64,000 bases of DNA from Panorpa germanica. Taxonomy: Eukaryota > Arthropoda > Insecta > Mecoptera > Panorpidae. Positions within the stretch are counted from its first letter, which is position 1; each line of letters opens with the position of its first letter. Positions 14,301-26,072 of this stretch are shown here, one piece after another. Where the stretch lies: NCBI GenBank assembly GCA_963678705.1, contig OY783204.1:558001-622000 (forward strand), written 5' to 3'. Both the position numbers and the translations under genes were made by a program. Under the pieces are notes generated by a model. It did no database searches and was not told the origin of the DNA. It saw only the letters and a program-made list of their open reading frames with translations.

Positions 14301-17300
14301 CGTTTGACTCTTTTTGACGTAGTGATAGTCCATAAACTACGTAGCTCCATATTAGGCTCTTTAGAACACAACGTTCTAACTTCGTTTATCCATTTTATTC
14401 CATTTGTCCTCCTTTGCACGATTTCTACCAGGTCTATTTTGCTTTCCCATTTTCTCCTTACACCTACTCTTAATATGCTTTAATGTTTCCTCTTCCCTGC
14501 CGCACACCCTGAAATACGTACTGCCCCTTTCTTCATTCCAAAGTCTTAATCATTTTCTTTTGTTTCCCCATGTTTTTTAACGTATTGCGGCATTCCTTTT
14601 GTTTATAACTGTCTGTATCTGATATTGTATTTTCTCCTCTTTATCCTATCCTGTTGTTGAACCTCTAAATCTTTTTTCTTTACCAGATTCCGTACCTCTC
14701 TTTCCTCATCTCTTAGTTTTCCTCTCCTTTCTTTTTCCCATCAAATTTTTTCATTGAAATTAATTAATTTTTATTTTGTGTCAATACGATAATTATTTTC
14801 TTAACGGTGTTTCAGCACTTGAGATGGATAAAAGTCAGAGCGACAAAAAGAGAGCAAAACAAAAGAAAAACAAGTCGAAAGTAAACGAAACTTTCGAAGA
14901 GAATGAAGAAAACAAAATAGGAGGGTTTGACCCTATCAGACAACTTCGTGAATACGCAAAACGTTTTGGTGTTGCAGATCTGCAAGGACAATTAGAACAG
15001 TTCAGGTAGGTTGGAATACTCGTATAATAGTTTGAGTCACATCCTCAGTCCTGAACCATCATCAATTTAAATGAATCAAGTGTCTCTTAGATTCTATATG
15101 AAGACATTCAAATTTAAAATTTAAAATGCTCAAGGAATAAACTTCTATACGAGGAGAGTAAATTAAATTATAAATTGGTTTGATTTCTGGACTAGCGCTA
15201 TCTTTGTATATTTCTATGTAGTGTTTGGTTGATATCAGAATTTATTTGATTACGTGCTCATAATAATGAAATTTAGGAAGCAGCAGTGTAGAACACATAG
15301 AACAATGTTTTTCTAAACTATTTTTAATGCATTATATATTTAGTGAATAATTATATTCTAGTATTTATTCCAAATCTGATTTGTAGTGTTATAAAATATT
15401 CAAAAAATATCAAGAAAACAATTAGTTAGTGCACTTAATTATTATTCTTTTCGGCCTTTATCAGATATACAATGAAAGTACGCAGTTCATAAACAATAAC
15501 TAGATGGTGTTAGTGGTACATCTACATATCTTTGTTACCAACTTTTAAGGAGGTACAGGACGTTAACGTAAATGACAAAACTAACAAAATTTTAAAGGCC
15601 TAGGGTTCATAGTTTTCTTTTTATACATGATTAAAAATAGTCATTTTCCATATAAATCATAATTTTTAGCTCAATTTCACCACATAATATAACTTTTAAC
15701 TATAAAAAAATGGTGACACGGCTTTTAAAAACTAGGTGTATATAAAATAATCTTTTCTGTAACGTTATAATCCGGCAACGTTGCAAATGCCAATTTGAGC
15801 GGGAAATTCAAAATCGGAATAAATGTTATATAAAATATAACAATTTATTGGTCAAAGAACCAAATCACGCATGCGTCAACACACGTAAATTTGCAGCGTT
15901 GCAAAATGTATTATTCCTTTTTCAAAATATTTAATTTGTATTTAAATTGAATTAATATAAATTTGATATTAATTATAAGTAATTTTTAATTTATTATACT
16001 ATTTATTTATTTAACTATTTATTTATTTAACTATAATTTATTTAACTATTATATACATATAAAATCATTTTATATGGTAGTGGTACATCTACATATCTTT
16101 GTTACCAACTTTTAAGGAGGTACAGGACGTTAACGTAAATGACAAAATTAACAAAATTTTAAAGGCCTAGGGTTCATAGTTTTCTTTTTATACATGATTA
16201 AAAATAGTCATTTTCCATATAAATCATAATTTTTAGCTCAATTTCACCACATAATATAACTTTTAACTATAAAAAAATGGTGACACGGCTTTTAAAAACT
16301 AGGTGTATATAAAATAATCTTTTCTGTAACGTTATAATCCGGCAACGTTGCAAATGCCAATTTGAGCGGGAAATTCAAAATCGGAATAAATGTTATATAA
16401 AATATAACAATTTATTGGTCAAAGAACCAAATCACGCATGCGTCAACACACGTAAATTTGCAGCGTTGCAAAATGTATTATTCCTTTTTCAAAATATTTA
16501 ATTTGTATTTAAATTGAATTAATATAAATTTGATATTAATTATAAGTAATTTTTAATTTATTATACTATTTATTTATTTAACTATTTATTTATTTAACTA
16601 TAATTTATTTAACTATTATATACATATAAAATCATTTTATATGGTAGTGGTACATCTACATATCTTTGTTACCAACTTTTAAGGAGGTACAGGACGTTAA
16701 CGTAAATGACAAAATTAACAAAATTTTAAAGGCCTAGGGTTCATAGTTTTCTTTTTATACATGATTAAAAATAGTCATTTTCCATATAAATCATAATTTT
16801 TAGCTCAATTTCACCACATAATATAACTTTTAACTATAAAAAAATGGTGACACGGCTTTTAAAAACTAGGTGTATATAAAATAATCTTTTCTGTAACGTT
16901 ATAATCCGGCAACGTTGCAAATGCCAATTTGAGCGGGAAATTCAAAATCGGAATAAATGTTATATAAAATATAACAATTTATTGGTCAAAGAACCAAATT
17001 ACGCATGCGTCAACACACGTAAATTTGCAGCGTTGCAAAATGTATTATTCCTTTTTCAAAATATATAATTTGTATTTAAATTGAATTAATATAAATTTGA
17101 TATTAATTATAAGTAATTTTTAATTTATTATACTATTTATTTATTTAACTATTTATTTATTTAACTATAATTTATTTAACTATTATATACATATAAAATC
17201 ATTTTAACAAGCAAAAAGCAGTTTAATAGGGAATTCAAAAATTCATTTTCAAAGGTACAGTCCCAATATTTGCTCGTCCCTCATGTACTTCGTATTTTAC

Positions 17301-20300
17301 ATTTCGTATTACCGAGAGATAAACTTTTTGCATTGACGGTACGTCCTGTACCTCCTTAAACGTTGGAGGATCATTGCCATTTAGAGAATTGGTCATTTCT
17401 CGGCGCAATGGAAAGTAGCTCAAATAATTATGGTTCCAAAACCTGGAAAACCAATTGAAGAAGTAAAATCCTATAGGCCATTCTGCATTAGGTTAATAAA
17501 TTTACTTATTGTTATTTTTGACAGATTGTAAAAAAAATAGGTTTCAATAAAAAAATTATGTACATAATCAATTTAATTTGGTTTGTTTCCAATCTAAATG
17601 TAATTATAACTCTGGTCTGAAGATCGAACCCAAAGATAAACTCGTCAACAAACTCTTTGTATGGTGAAACATTTAAAATTGATGAGCTATTATCGCAGTT
17701 GGTTTAAATATTTTTTCCAAATAGGACCTTAAGTTCTATGACTTTGACATTTCTTGCAAATATATTTGCATGAAATTTAAATCACTTAAATATTGTTCTT
17801 TTCTAGATATGATAATGGTGTTATATATAAAAAGATGACGTCCTCATCCAAGGTGACTTCCTCCACAGTGTCGTGGAACCGGAAATCGCATACTGATCTG
17901 TTTGACGTATCTCTGCGCGCGGAAGGGACTTCCACTTCGCCAATCAAAGCGCATCGATGTCTCTTGGCGGCGCGATTGGAATACTTCAATGGAATGTTCA
18001 TGCACATGTGGACCGAGGTATAGATATGTTTAAATTGCTATTCTATTCTATTCATACAGATTACTCCGATTGTTAGATCTGATTTAAATTGTTATTCCAT
18101 AAAATATTGAAATATGTGTGATAACGACACAAAAACCTCATTGAAAATCTCCCTTCACCCTTCATTCCCTTCTTATGTTGGGCCGCCGAGAATTTTAGTT
18201 CATACAAAATATAATATTCCAAGAGGGGTCGCCAAAAGCAGTTTATTCCATGTCGAGGAATTTTACTCTAAGTCATAGTACCATGATAGCTTTGGTCACT
18301 CTCATAAACTGACAAAGCTATATTGACACATGCAACATTAAACGCTCTCTTTGTTTTTATAATATTTACACAATTCTGAATTGAATTTAATCAATTTATT
18401 GGTTAGTAACACTATAAGAGTTGTGTACATTTTGAGTCCATAACTAAGTGGGACTTTTTTTATTATTATTTATTATATTAATTGTGTGCCTTTCGGCTTT
18501 ACAATCTACATTATTATATTTCTTAATGCATTTCATATAAATTCAAAGTTAAAAACTAAACTTAAACTATTTTAGACTATTACTACTTCGAATAGTACTT
18601 TCTGTTTCTACTTTTCTTGATCCTCTCTCTTCATGTCCCCTACTCCTCCTTTATTCACACCGTTTCCTGCTTCTCCTTCCTTACTACTTTAATCCTTGTC
18701 TCCTCTAGACAAACCCTCTATTATCTTTTCACTATCCTTCCTGCCTTCTCTCTTCGTTTTCACTTCTGCACTTATGTCTATTACAGGCTCTATCTTTTCT
18801 ATTTCTTCTTGACTCTCTTCCTTTACTGTTTCCTTAAGTGGGACTTTTTTTATTTTAAATATTGACTGTGGAACCCATCCACTAATTAGGTCACACGCAA
18901 AGTGGGGGAGTGATTCCAAAATTACGACAAGACGGCACCAGAGGGTACCGGAGGGTGAAGGAATCATAAACTTCACTATTCTCATTATTATTTTACTTTA
19001 TTACTTTATTGATAATTATGAGTTTAAGAAATATGGGCATATTATAAATGCTTGTACTCGCTGTTAAATGTCATCCGCTGTTTAGAATGATCACTAATTT
19101 TCAATGAAGTGTTCTATTTGACAGCGGTGCAGCTCAAAATATATCGGACATCTCTATCACATTGATAAAGTATTTTAATCTTAAGACCCACTGCTAAGGT
19201 ATTGCAATAAAATCGTTTTTAGCCATTATTTTTTCATGATGAACGCCTAAATAAAAATGTTTATTTACCAACTTTTCCGTCAAATTGTCGAATTCAATCT
19301 CAATTATCGATTTTAAGCCTAGATTAACAAAATTGTTAATTTGTTGTTTCAGTAGTTAAGGAATTTTGCTGCGGTAAAATATATAGTCTGACAATAATAA
19401 TTAAATTATTACCAACATAATTTTGAGTTTAATTTCTTTGGTTATTTCAGAATTCATCCAAATCTGAGGTAATTCTTCCATATCCGCAGAACGTTCTGGA
19501 GTTGATTATAGACTTCCTATACACAGACAGCTGTTCAAAAATTGACATGTACGACGATCTGGACTTCATCTGCACAGTCCTAACAGTTGCTGACCAATTA
19601 TTCATCACTCGACTAAAGCAAAAATGCGAGGTAGCGCTTTCCAAACGATTAACTTTAAAGAATGCATGCTTAGTGACACAATTCGCGGATGTCTACAATG
19701 CGCAACAACTGAAGAATTGTTGTCTTCAATATATATGCCTGAATTTACCAGCCTTCTTTGAGAACAAAACTTTTGATATATTGAATGATGATATACTTAG
19801 AGATGTGAGTAAATATTACTGTGAGTATAATCCCATCATGTCGAAGAGAATAATTACCCCATACTCTACAGCTCCTTCTGATGAGGAAGTTAAAGCGATT
19901 GCTGATAGCAATGCGGTGGACATAAATGAATGTGACGATGGCACAAAAAAAAAGGAAAAAATATTGTTAAAGAAAACGAAACGGACCAGAAAGAGCAGTG
20001 AACATGAAATACGCAAAGCTCGGGCGGAATCCTTAAATGAAAATATTATGTTGGATTTAAATTTACCAAAATTACAGGAAGCTAATAACGAAAGAAATGG
20101 CGAAGAAAAAAAAGATATTGTTAAAGAAATATCAGTGGTTCAAAAACGTTTAAATGCTATTTCCGTTGCCGAGGAAATAGTGGTTGTCGAAAATTATGAA
20201 AAACTTATTCCAAATCGATTCCCAAAGACACGGAACGATTTCCCAGATCTAATTGTTTCTGCAAATAGAACTAAACTTGAAAATTTTAAACAAGATAATC

Positions 20301-20830
20301 CAGAAAATATAAAACAAGGCAATCCAGAGAATGGACCGAAATATAAAAACACTTCAAAACTATCTCAAAAGGAACGTAAGAAACTAGCTCAAAATGTGGC
20401 TCTAGAACTTGAAACGTTAAATAAAAAACCGGTCAGTACTTCTGAGAGCTGGAGTGGGGTAAAAAATTTCTCAACCAATGGAGGCACCTTCGCCAATATT
20501 TTAAAAAATGATGATAAAAATATATCGGAAATAAATCTGGATGATAATAAAGAGGACTTGCAATCGAAGTCTGCTGAAAGTTCTGGTGAAATTAGTACCC
20601 GAACAGAAAACAATCGCGTTGTATTTTCAGATATATTAGCAGACGAGCGTAAACAGAGGGAAAATTACAGTCGTATGAAATCAAAATCTTTGATTTTAAC
20701 ACAGATTGAAGATCGGGCAATTGAAGAATTAGGAAAATTTTATGGAATCGATCAGGTAGATGATGAAATGATCACGATCTCCAGAGTGTCTACGGAATAT
20801 GCTGCGCCTTTGTGGCTGCAACCTAAGTAA
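1000..20830 (+). CDS. IBTK: IBTK homologue (ankyrin / RCC1 / double BTB protein), 13 coding exons
   Basis: Coding exons by splice sites and phase: 1000-1197, 1944-2182, 3775-3928, 4163-4378, 4854-5084, 8173-8306, 8388-8549, 9309-9606, 11147-11269, 13428-13668, 14816-15005, 17807-18017, 19451-20830. The total is 3,777 nt (1,258 aa plus stop), and every junction keeps frame. Ankyrin repeats lie at about aa 67-143 (GRTPLHLAASCG, GYTALHRAVFYG). RCC1-like blades are at about 150-390 (VYVWGSNDNYTLG, VYSCGHGRGGRLG, VFTWGLHGGQLG). BTB1 is at about 575-640 (VPCHKFIIF, MYTGTCDM) and BTB2 at about 757-910 (FDVSLRAEG, AHRCLLAARLEYF, FLYTD, VADQLFITRLKQKCEVAL). A lysine- and acid-rich linker follows, then the conserved tail LILTQIEDRAIEELGKFYG. 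Domain order and length match the IBTK family (human about 1,350 aa). Mammalian IBTK inhibits BTK and serves as a CUL3 substrate adaptor; an adaptor role here is inference. The ATG is 9 nt inside an exon preceded by TTTTCAG, so a non-coding 5' exon probably lies further upstream. I see no frame damage. Confidence 0.93.
2990..3760 (-). mobile_element. Mariner-like relic in IBTK intron 2
   Basis: The segment at 3057-3125 parallels 6805-6880 of the clearer mariner relic. On the minus strand 3580-3680 gives a decayed transposase stretch similar to that at 7180-7260 (a histidine/cysteine-type IWFQQ..C..H region). The copy is heavily decayed and is split by the MITE at 3144-3320. Confidence 0.45.
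3144..3320. mobile_element. 177-bp MITE with ~27-bp TIRs
   Basis: The left end AGTTCAAATTACGAGAGTTT and the right end, read in reverse, AGTTCAAATTACGAGAGTTC are near-perfect inverted repeats continuing into GGCGGTG. No coding capacity. It sits inside an older mariner-like relic in IBTK intron 2. Confidence 0.75.
5172..5927 (-). mobile_element. TTAA-flanked MITE in IBTK intron 5
   Basis: The terminal inverted repeat GGAGGTACAGGACGT occurs at both ends, and each end is flanked directly by TTAA (5168-5171, 5928-5931). TTAA duplications are the mark of piggyBac-type transposition. The interior is non-coding. The same family, in the opposite orientation, forms the tandem array at 15,511-17,360. 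About 756 bp. Confidence 0.78.
6057..6300 (-). pseudogene. Tc1/mariner-superfamily transposase fragment
   Basis: The minus strand encodes ARSPDLAPCDYF, the region around the last catalytic acidic residue of IS630-Tc1-mariner transposases. About 60 codons are open before decay. Sequence further right (to about 6,700) looks like the rest of the same relic but is too broken to align by eye. Confidence 0.6.
6727..7712 (-). mobile_element. Internally deleted mariner element
   Basis: The right end at about 7,690-7,712 read on the minus strand starts GAGGTCTGTTCAAAAAATAA, a mariner-type terminus; a weaker match lies at about 6,728. At 7530-7342 (minus) is the N-terminal helix-turn-helix of a mariner transposase (QRVCIKFCVKNGIKCSKTLE, AYGESTLS). 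At 7260-6990 (minus) a C-terminal part survives (KSLAFANKPEYTEALK, FLQRSRGGFINEI) with frame breaks. The catalytic centre between them is missing. Confidence 0.65.
7720..8160. other. Unassigned intron sequence
   Basis: The rest of IBTK intron 5 before exon 6. AT-rich, with no ORF or inverted repeat recognised. Confidence 0.4.
9783..10814. mobile_element. Transposon with nested subterminal inverted repeats in IBTK intron 8
   Basis: CTATTCCTGA occurs near 9783 and 9869. Its complement TCAGGAATAG occurs near 10734 and 10804, making two nested inverted pairs. The arms also share TCGA-rich motifs (gattcgagcaaaa / ttttgctcgattt). Length about 1 kb. No intact transposase is seen; a short minus-strand frame at about 10,460-10,360 is open but unassigned. 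Confidence 0.6.
11290..11329. repeat. (TC)n microsatellite
   Basis: Twenty TC units begin about 20 nt after the exon 9 donor of IBTK. Confidence 0.9.
12090..13230 (-). mobile_element. Old copy of the TTAA MITE, split by another element
   Basis: The left end follows TTAA at 12086 and matches the 5172 copy (atgcaaaaagtttatctctc, ggtaatacgaaat). Similarity resumes after the nested insert at about 12,880-13,200 (catttgtcatttgcaacttt). The right terminus is decayed. Confidence 0.6.
12326..12879. mobile_element. TIR element nested in the old MITE
   Basis: The left end GGCGCTAGAGGTAAGTGAGT and the right end read in reverse GGCGCTATAGGTAGTTGAGT continue into ATG.AAAATGTGAGGAC on both arms. This is an inverted repeat of about 40 bp with few mismatches. 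The 554-bp body has no transposase ORF. Confidence 0.72.
14390..14735 (-). mobile_element. LINE 3' fragment in IBTK intron 10
   Basis: The minus strand encodes a decayed zinc-knuckle region (CGREEETLKHIKSRCKEKM) parallel to CGAEDETLEHIKFECKEKV in the LINE at 33,082-34,908. Frames are broken. Confidence 0.6.
15511..17360 (+). repeat. 567-bp tandem triplication containing the TTAA MITE
   Basis: Units begin at 15511, 16078 and 16645, a period of exactly 567 bp. The units differ from each other by only a few bases. Each contains about 36 bp of flanking DNA (gtggtacatctacatatc) plus the left part of the MITE. Only the last unit continues to the MITE right end, which finishes CCTGTACCTCC next to TTAA at 17356-17359. 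The whole array is in IBTK intron 11. Confidence 0.88.
17372..17495 (+). mobile_element. Jockey-type LINE RT fragment
   Basis: The plus strand encodes WKVAQIIMVPKPGKPIEEVK followed by SYRP, the start of a Jockey-clade reverse transcriptase domain. The frame is lost on both sides. It lies just right of the MITE array, so the MITE probably inserted into this relic. Confidence 0.7.
18465..18834 (-). mobile_element. 5'-truncated LINE copy with 20-bp target duplications
   Basis: The insert is flanked by direct copies of TAAGTGGGACTTTTTTTATT (18445-18464 and 18835-18854). Its left end shares the stretch cctttcggctttacaatcta with the LINE at 33,082, so both belong to one family and lie on the minus strand. 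A short frame ending in EGLSRGDKD is all that is coding-like. Confidence 0.82.
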
Positions 20831-20941
20831 TGATACTACGTTAAATATGTTTTGGGATCTGTTTTTGCAATTGTCATATTCGTGTACTTTGAACTAATTG
20901 TTATAATTCTGAACTCACATTATGTACTTTTTAATAATATA

Positions 20942-20947
20942 AATAAA
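20942..20947 (+). promoter_or_regulatory. Probable IBTK polyadenylation signal
   Basis: AATAAA lies about 112 nt after the IBTK stop in a short AT-rich 3' region. It is the first canonical hexamer downstream on this strand. Confidence 0.5.
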
Positions 20948-21212
20948 AAATGTAATATAACTCGAGAAATGCTCTTTTATATGAGAAGTCGCTAAGTGTC
21001 TCTACTCTATTGCTAAATCACAACATTACGCCTTCTAATTTAACCTAGAAGTATACGGAATGTTTCAAGTACCATAGGGTACATTAGGGTGGTCTTTAGC
21101 ATATACTAAAAAAAGTAATTTATATTTTTATAAGCCTCACCCAGAGATCACTCGAATCATTTCATTTTAGGTTAACCTAACACATGTTCGAACCTGATTT
21201 AAAATAATTCAT

Positions 21213-21939
21213 AATGGGCTTGTGTCCTATGTCTTAATTTCTATAAAAGTGTACTATATATTGGTAAAGTGGGTTACTAGAACCTCAAATGTTCAATTAT
21301 ATTTCAATAACTCCTTATATGTTAAGAGATATTAACAATTAAAAAAGTCATTTTTTCTCTTTAACTATTAATGGGATTCAACGTTGTACGCATTCCAAAT
21401 GCATGTGACATCACAACCACTACCAACCTTACACCTCATAAATCTCTGCTATATGTATTTATATATAAAAATGTCAAATATTATTTACAGCTATTTCAAG
21501 GAACAATAAAATTTCAATATTATGTCTGCCTTAGCAGGGTTAAATAAAATAAAAACTTATTATTCTTTGATTTGACTTGATTATTATGACTACCAACAGC
21601 TACAGAACATTACAGAGATGCAGACATAATATTGGAATTTTATTGTTCCTTGAAATAGCTGTAAATAATATTTGATATATAAATGCATATAGCAGAGATT
21701 TATGAGCTGTAAGGTTGGTAACCTTACACAAGGATTGTGATGTCACATGCACTTGGAATGTGTACAATGTTGAATCCCTTTAATAATTAAAGAGACAAAA
21801 TGACTTTTTTAATTGTTAATATCTCCCAACATATAAGGAGTTATTAAAAAATAATTGAACAATTAGAGGTTCTAGTAACCCACTTTATCAATATATAGTA
21901 CACTGTTATAGAAATTAAGACATTGGACACAAGCCCATT
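21213..21939. mobile_element. Large fold-back (hairpin) element
   Basis: The left arm 21213-21539 and right arm 21620-21939 are inverted copies of about 320 bp with scattered mismatches, separated by an 80-bp loop. The outer ends read AATGGGCTTGTGTCC. It lies between IBTK and NFYB, outside exons. No ORF. Confidence 0.85.
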
Positions 21940-22137
21940 TGGGTTGCAAAATAATTTTTTAGGAGGCCATTTTTTTAAATTTTATATAGAAATATTTGTT
22001 AATTAACGTATATTGACGTTTTTATATTATTAAATATCCAAAAATTGACGGATCTATTTCAAGTTTGAATTTTATTCTACTGCGTGATTGATAAAATGTT
22101 CTTGTGATCCATAATTCGTTTGCCCGTTTAAACTCCA

Positions 22138-22457
22138 ATGGGCTTGTAAACCATGTCTTAGTTTCTATAAAACTGTGTAAATATTGATAAAATTGACTAC
22201 CAGGACCTGAAAAATTTAATTATTCTTTAATAACTCGCTATATTTTACTTGTTAGTGTAATTTTACTAGTTGTTGCTATCTCTTTTATACAACACAGCGT
22301 AAAGGAGATGTCATATTTAACAAAGACCTCTTATACATATAACAAATAACTGAATAGTAAAGATGGAAACGTACCGGACATAACGTTACATGTATCAATT
22401 TCAATCAACAATTGAAAAATCGACCACTAAAAAATGAGGACACAAGCCCATTGCGTA
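22138..22457. mobile_element. Relative of the fold-back element, single-arm form
   Basis: Starts GGGCTTGTAAACCATGTCTT and ends GGACACAAGCCCATT, the same termini as the fold-back at 21213. The interior is similar to one arm only. A further diverged fragment of this family is visible at about 1299-1395 (atgtcttaatttctat, tattgataaaggtagctatc). Confidence 0.6.
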
Positions 22458-23022
22458 TTTCGACTTGCGGGTCGACTACCCTCTCTCACACTCGTTCCCT
22501 TCATGTATTGACTCAGATCTCTGGTATTGACTCAGTTTATAGAAGATCCATACGACTGTAGAGTATTATCTCTGCTGTAGAGGCGCTAAAAAGCGAAATG
22601 GCATGGTACGAAATATTGGTTGAGATTGAACCACAAGGCACAAACCTCATAATAGTGGTTGGTTTCTGGGTTGAACATTCAGATTTGAGTGTCACAACTA
22701 GTCTTCAGAGATAATACTAGTCTTGGCGATAACCACCGAGAAACCTTCGGTGACGTAACACAGTTCATTAAAATCGAGCAATCCTATAAGCAGATACCAA
22801 CCTATTTTTATCACAAATATTATATTCGTAAATACAATACTATTATCTCTGGTACGCACACAACTTTACTTCACTCACATAAGATGACAGTTCAATTTTA
22901 TTATGTTGTTTGAATTGTCAAATAAAAAACAAAATCAAACTCATATTTACTATAAATTATAATATAAACTTTTTAAGCTAAAGCAATTAAAGAGTTTCGT
23001 AATTAGGAAATATATTGATATT
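22458..23022. other. NFYB upstream region
   Basis: 565 bp between the last repeat and the NFYB start codon. Presumably it holds the promoter and 5' UTR, but no clear TATA or initiator can be assigned by eye. Confidence 0.4.
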
Positions 23023-26000
23023 ATGGAAAATGTCGAAGGTTTAGATGGTGATGAACTAGCACAAGGCTTTCTCACAGAGCAGTATGTTTTAAATGAAGAT
23101 TTGGATGGATTGGGTAAAGAAACAAATGCAAATATTTAATGTATAGCTCATAGTAATGTTGTTTTAAATATCAGATGATACTGGCGAAAATAGTGATGAT
23201 TCTAATCACGGTCATGGAGATAAAATTGGATTGCCACTTCGGGAACAAGATCGGTTTTTACCAATAGCAAACATTGCCAAAATTATGAAAAAAGCTATTC
23301 CAGAGAATGGGAAGGTTTGCCAGAATAAAGTAAGTATACCATTGAATATTATGTTTGTTATACCATTATTCTCAAAATAATAACACTACTTGTGACATTT
23401 TTAAGATCGCTAAAGATTCACGGCAATGTGTACAAGAATGTGTGTCGGAGTTTATTTCTTTTATTACATCAGAAGCAAGTGACCGCTGTCAAGTTGAAAA
23501 AAGAAAAACAATTAATGGAGAAGATATTTTGTTTGCTATGTCTACATTAGGATTTGAAAATTATGTTGAACCTCTGAAGCTGTATTTACAGAAGTACCGT
23601 GAGGTAGCTTTGAATGTATGGTTAATTTCCTTCATTATTTATTTGCCACATTATTTGCATGGTATTAGTTGAAGAACACTGAGCACTAATAAAGCAGGCT
23701 TCGCTGTACGGAGTAACAGTTTTCAATAATTCAGCATTTTATTATATTAATATTTACAATTTTTGTTTCAGACGGCTAAAGGAGATAAAGCTTACATTAC
23801 CGAAATAAATTATGAAGAAATTGCAGATGATTACGGTTAGTTTTGCCAATTACTATTTCTTCCACTTATTACAAATTCATTTAGCAACTATGTCTAATTT
23901 ACAAAAGAGCAGTTTGAAGTATTTTAAGAGTTGTTCTTCGTTTTCTGAACTGGGCTTTTTAACAAAATTTTACTAGAAATATATAAATGAATTTAGTTTG
24001 GTATACAGAATGTTTTTCTCATACAGTGAGTTTTAAACTTTTAATATCTTGAACTTCTATATTATGAATACTGAACACTATATTTACCAGAAGTTTGTCT
24101 TAATTGCCAGTCCTACAGGGTTAAAATACTTATTTTATTAGCTCTAAGAAAAACTTGATAAGATTGGACGTTTTGTTTTCTTAACTCATTGTAACTTTCC
24201 CAGTTATTGAAGTACGGTGTAGATCGATTGATTGAAAAAAATTAGCATAGTGACCATAGTGACACAGAACTGTTACTACAGTATAAAATAATTCTAAAAT
24301 GTATTTCAAAATCTAATATAATTTATAAAGACCATATAATAATATAAATAATACATTATATATTATTACTATTGTTATAAACTTATACAACTTTCTGACT
24401 ATGCATTTGTAAGATGCTTCTTTTTTTATGCTACTGTGTTTAAATATAATGTAAATTTTCAAAATATACTATGATGTATAAATATATTGCTCTATAAAAC
24501 GAATTACATTATATATCAAATTGTTACGTAAAATAGGATGCTTTCATAAAATTATGAAATGTCTTCGCAATATCAGGACAATATATTTTATTTTAGCATT
24601 GTATGACAATTTAAATAATTCACTTATTAATTATCTCTTTGTAAGCTATAATTTATACGTTTAAATATAATAAGACCAAATGTACCAGCACTACACGTTT
24701 TCATCTATCCTCCGTTTTAATGTTACTTTTATAAAGATGAGCTCTAGTTTCAAAATGAGTGGTTTTAATTTTAGTTATAGATACTAATTCTGCAGGGTTC
24801 ATGCTTAATCCGTTTCTCTTTAATTATATTTGGATGTATCACAAAATATTTTATTTCTCTCGGCTAATATTTAATTATAATGTAATCATTGTTCAACAAG
24901 TTATGGTTTAATTTTTTAATTATACTAAAAATGCCATAAACAGTAAGTTTTATATGTTTCTGATCTTACACTGTTTTCGAACACCCTAATGTTTTAAATT
25001 GTTTAGCAAATATATGTTATAAAAAAAATGAAAGTTTTTAAGTACAAAAATACATCATTTTGTTTTGTACTTCTCACCCTTTACACATCAAAAACATATG
25101 TTTACTTTAATATATACACTTTATTTGCAGATAGAGTGTAAAATAATATTCCTGGTTAAAATATTATATTTTACAATAAAACCATGGAAATATATTTGCT
25201 TTTAAATTAGAGAAATAATATATTAACCAAACGCACCTCGTCTTTTTGTAATAGTAAACTAGAAGTAATATTTTATTTACTTTTTTTTTGATCAATTATG
25301 GCATCTCTAAGACTATTTTCTACCTTGTGTTAATACATACAAAAAGATGGGAAATTTAAAAAAGAATTATGTACAGTATATTATCTAGCGTATGTTTCAA
25401 ATCGACAAAACACTATTTGTTTATTACTCAGAGATCGTTACTCAAAGTGTGACACCAATTAAAACGCTGTAGTTTCATCAATCTTTTTATTCAATATTTT
25501 AAGACAATGTTGAAAATACATACGATAGAATACGTTATAAATAAATTGGCAATTTACAACAAAAAATGAAACACGACACCCTTCGATATGGTTACACCAC
25601 ATCGGACACATCGGATGAAGGCATTAGTTCATTTATATTATAATATAATAATTATAATTGTTCACACATGGTGTAAAACCAGAGGAAAGTAACTAGTAAT
25701 CAATTCAAGATTATTCAGCTTACAGCTGCTCACCTGCTAGTAATTATATTAAAGCAAAATATTTTAATTGAAATTTCGAGTTATTTTATTGAATTTACAC
25801 CATCGATATAAAACAGACGGGATAAACGCTAGTTTATTGATAATGTTATAAATTTATGTCAAATTTCTGCAATACATATATGCTTTGCTATGCTTTTGCT
25901 AATTGTATCATTTCTGTTACTAGGTGCTGGTGTATCGGGTGCAATGTTATCAAGCGAAAATTCACAATCTGACACAGTGATTTATACATACCAAGACGTA

Positions 26001-26033
26001 GAGCAACTCCAACATGCGTTTCAAATGAACTAA
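23023..26033 (+). CDS. NFYB: Nuclear transcription factor Y subunit beta, 5 coding exons
   Basis: Exons: 23023-23113, 23175-23329 (or 23314), 23406-23603, 23772-23835, 25924-26033. The frame is kept with either exon-2 donor, giving 205 or 200 aa. The histone-fold region (about aa 50-145) is nearly invariant with the family: [46 protein letters not shown] and [18 protein letters not shown] pairs with NF-YC, and the dimer recruits NF-YA to bind CCAAT boxes in the nucleus. The acidic N-terminus and the short C-terminal exon ending in QHAFQMN are the variable parts. Intron 4 is about 2.1 kb and AT-rich with no recognised insert. The start is the first ATG in an AT-rich leader and opens directly into the conserved acidic N-terminus. 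Confidence 0.95.
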
Positions 26034-26066
26034 TCTACAGATATTGCAATAATTGTTTCTTATAAA

Positions 26067-26072
26067 AATAAA
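26067..26072 (+). promoter_or_regulatory. Probable NFYB polyadenylation signal
   Basis: An AATAAA hexamer lies about 35 nt after the NFYB stop codon. Confidence 0.5.

Noticed and set aside
22689-22913. 74-codon ORF upstream of NFYB
   Set aside because: Low-complexity Tyr/Ile/Asn translation, no conserved motif; probably NFYB 5' flank.
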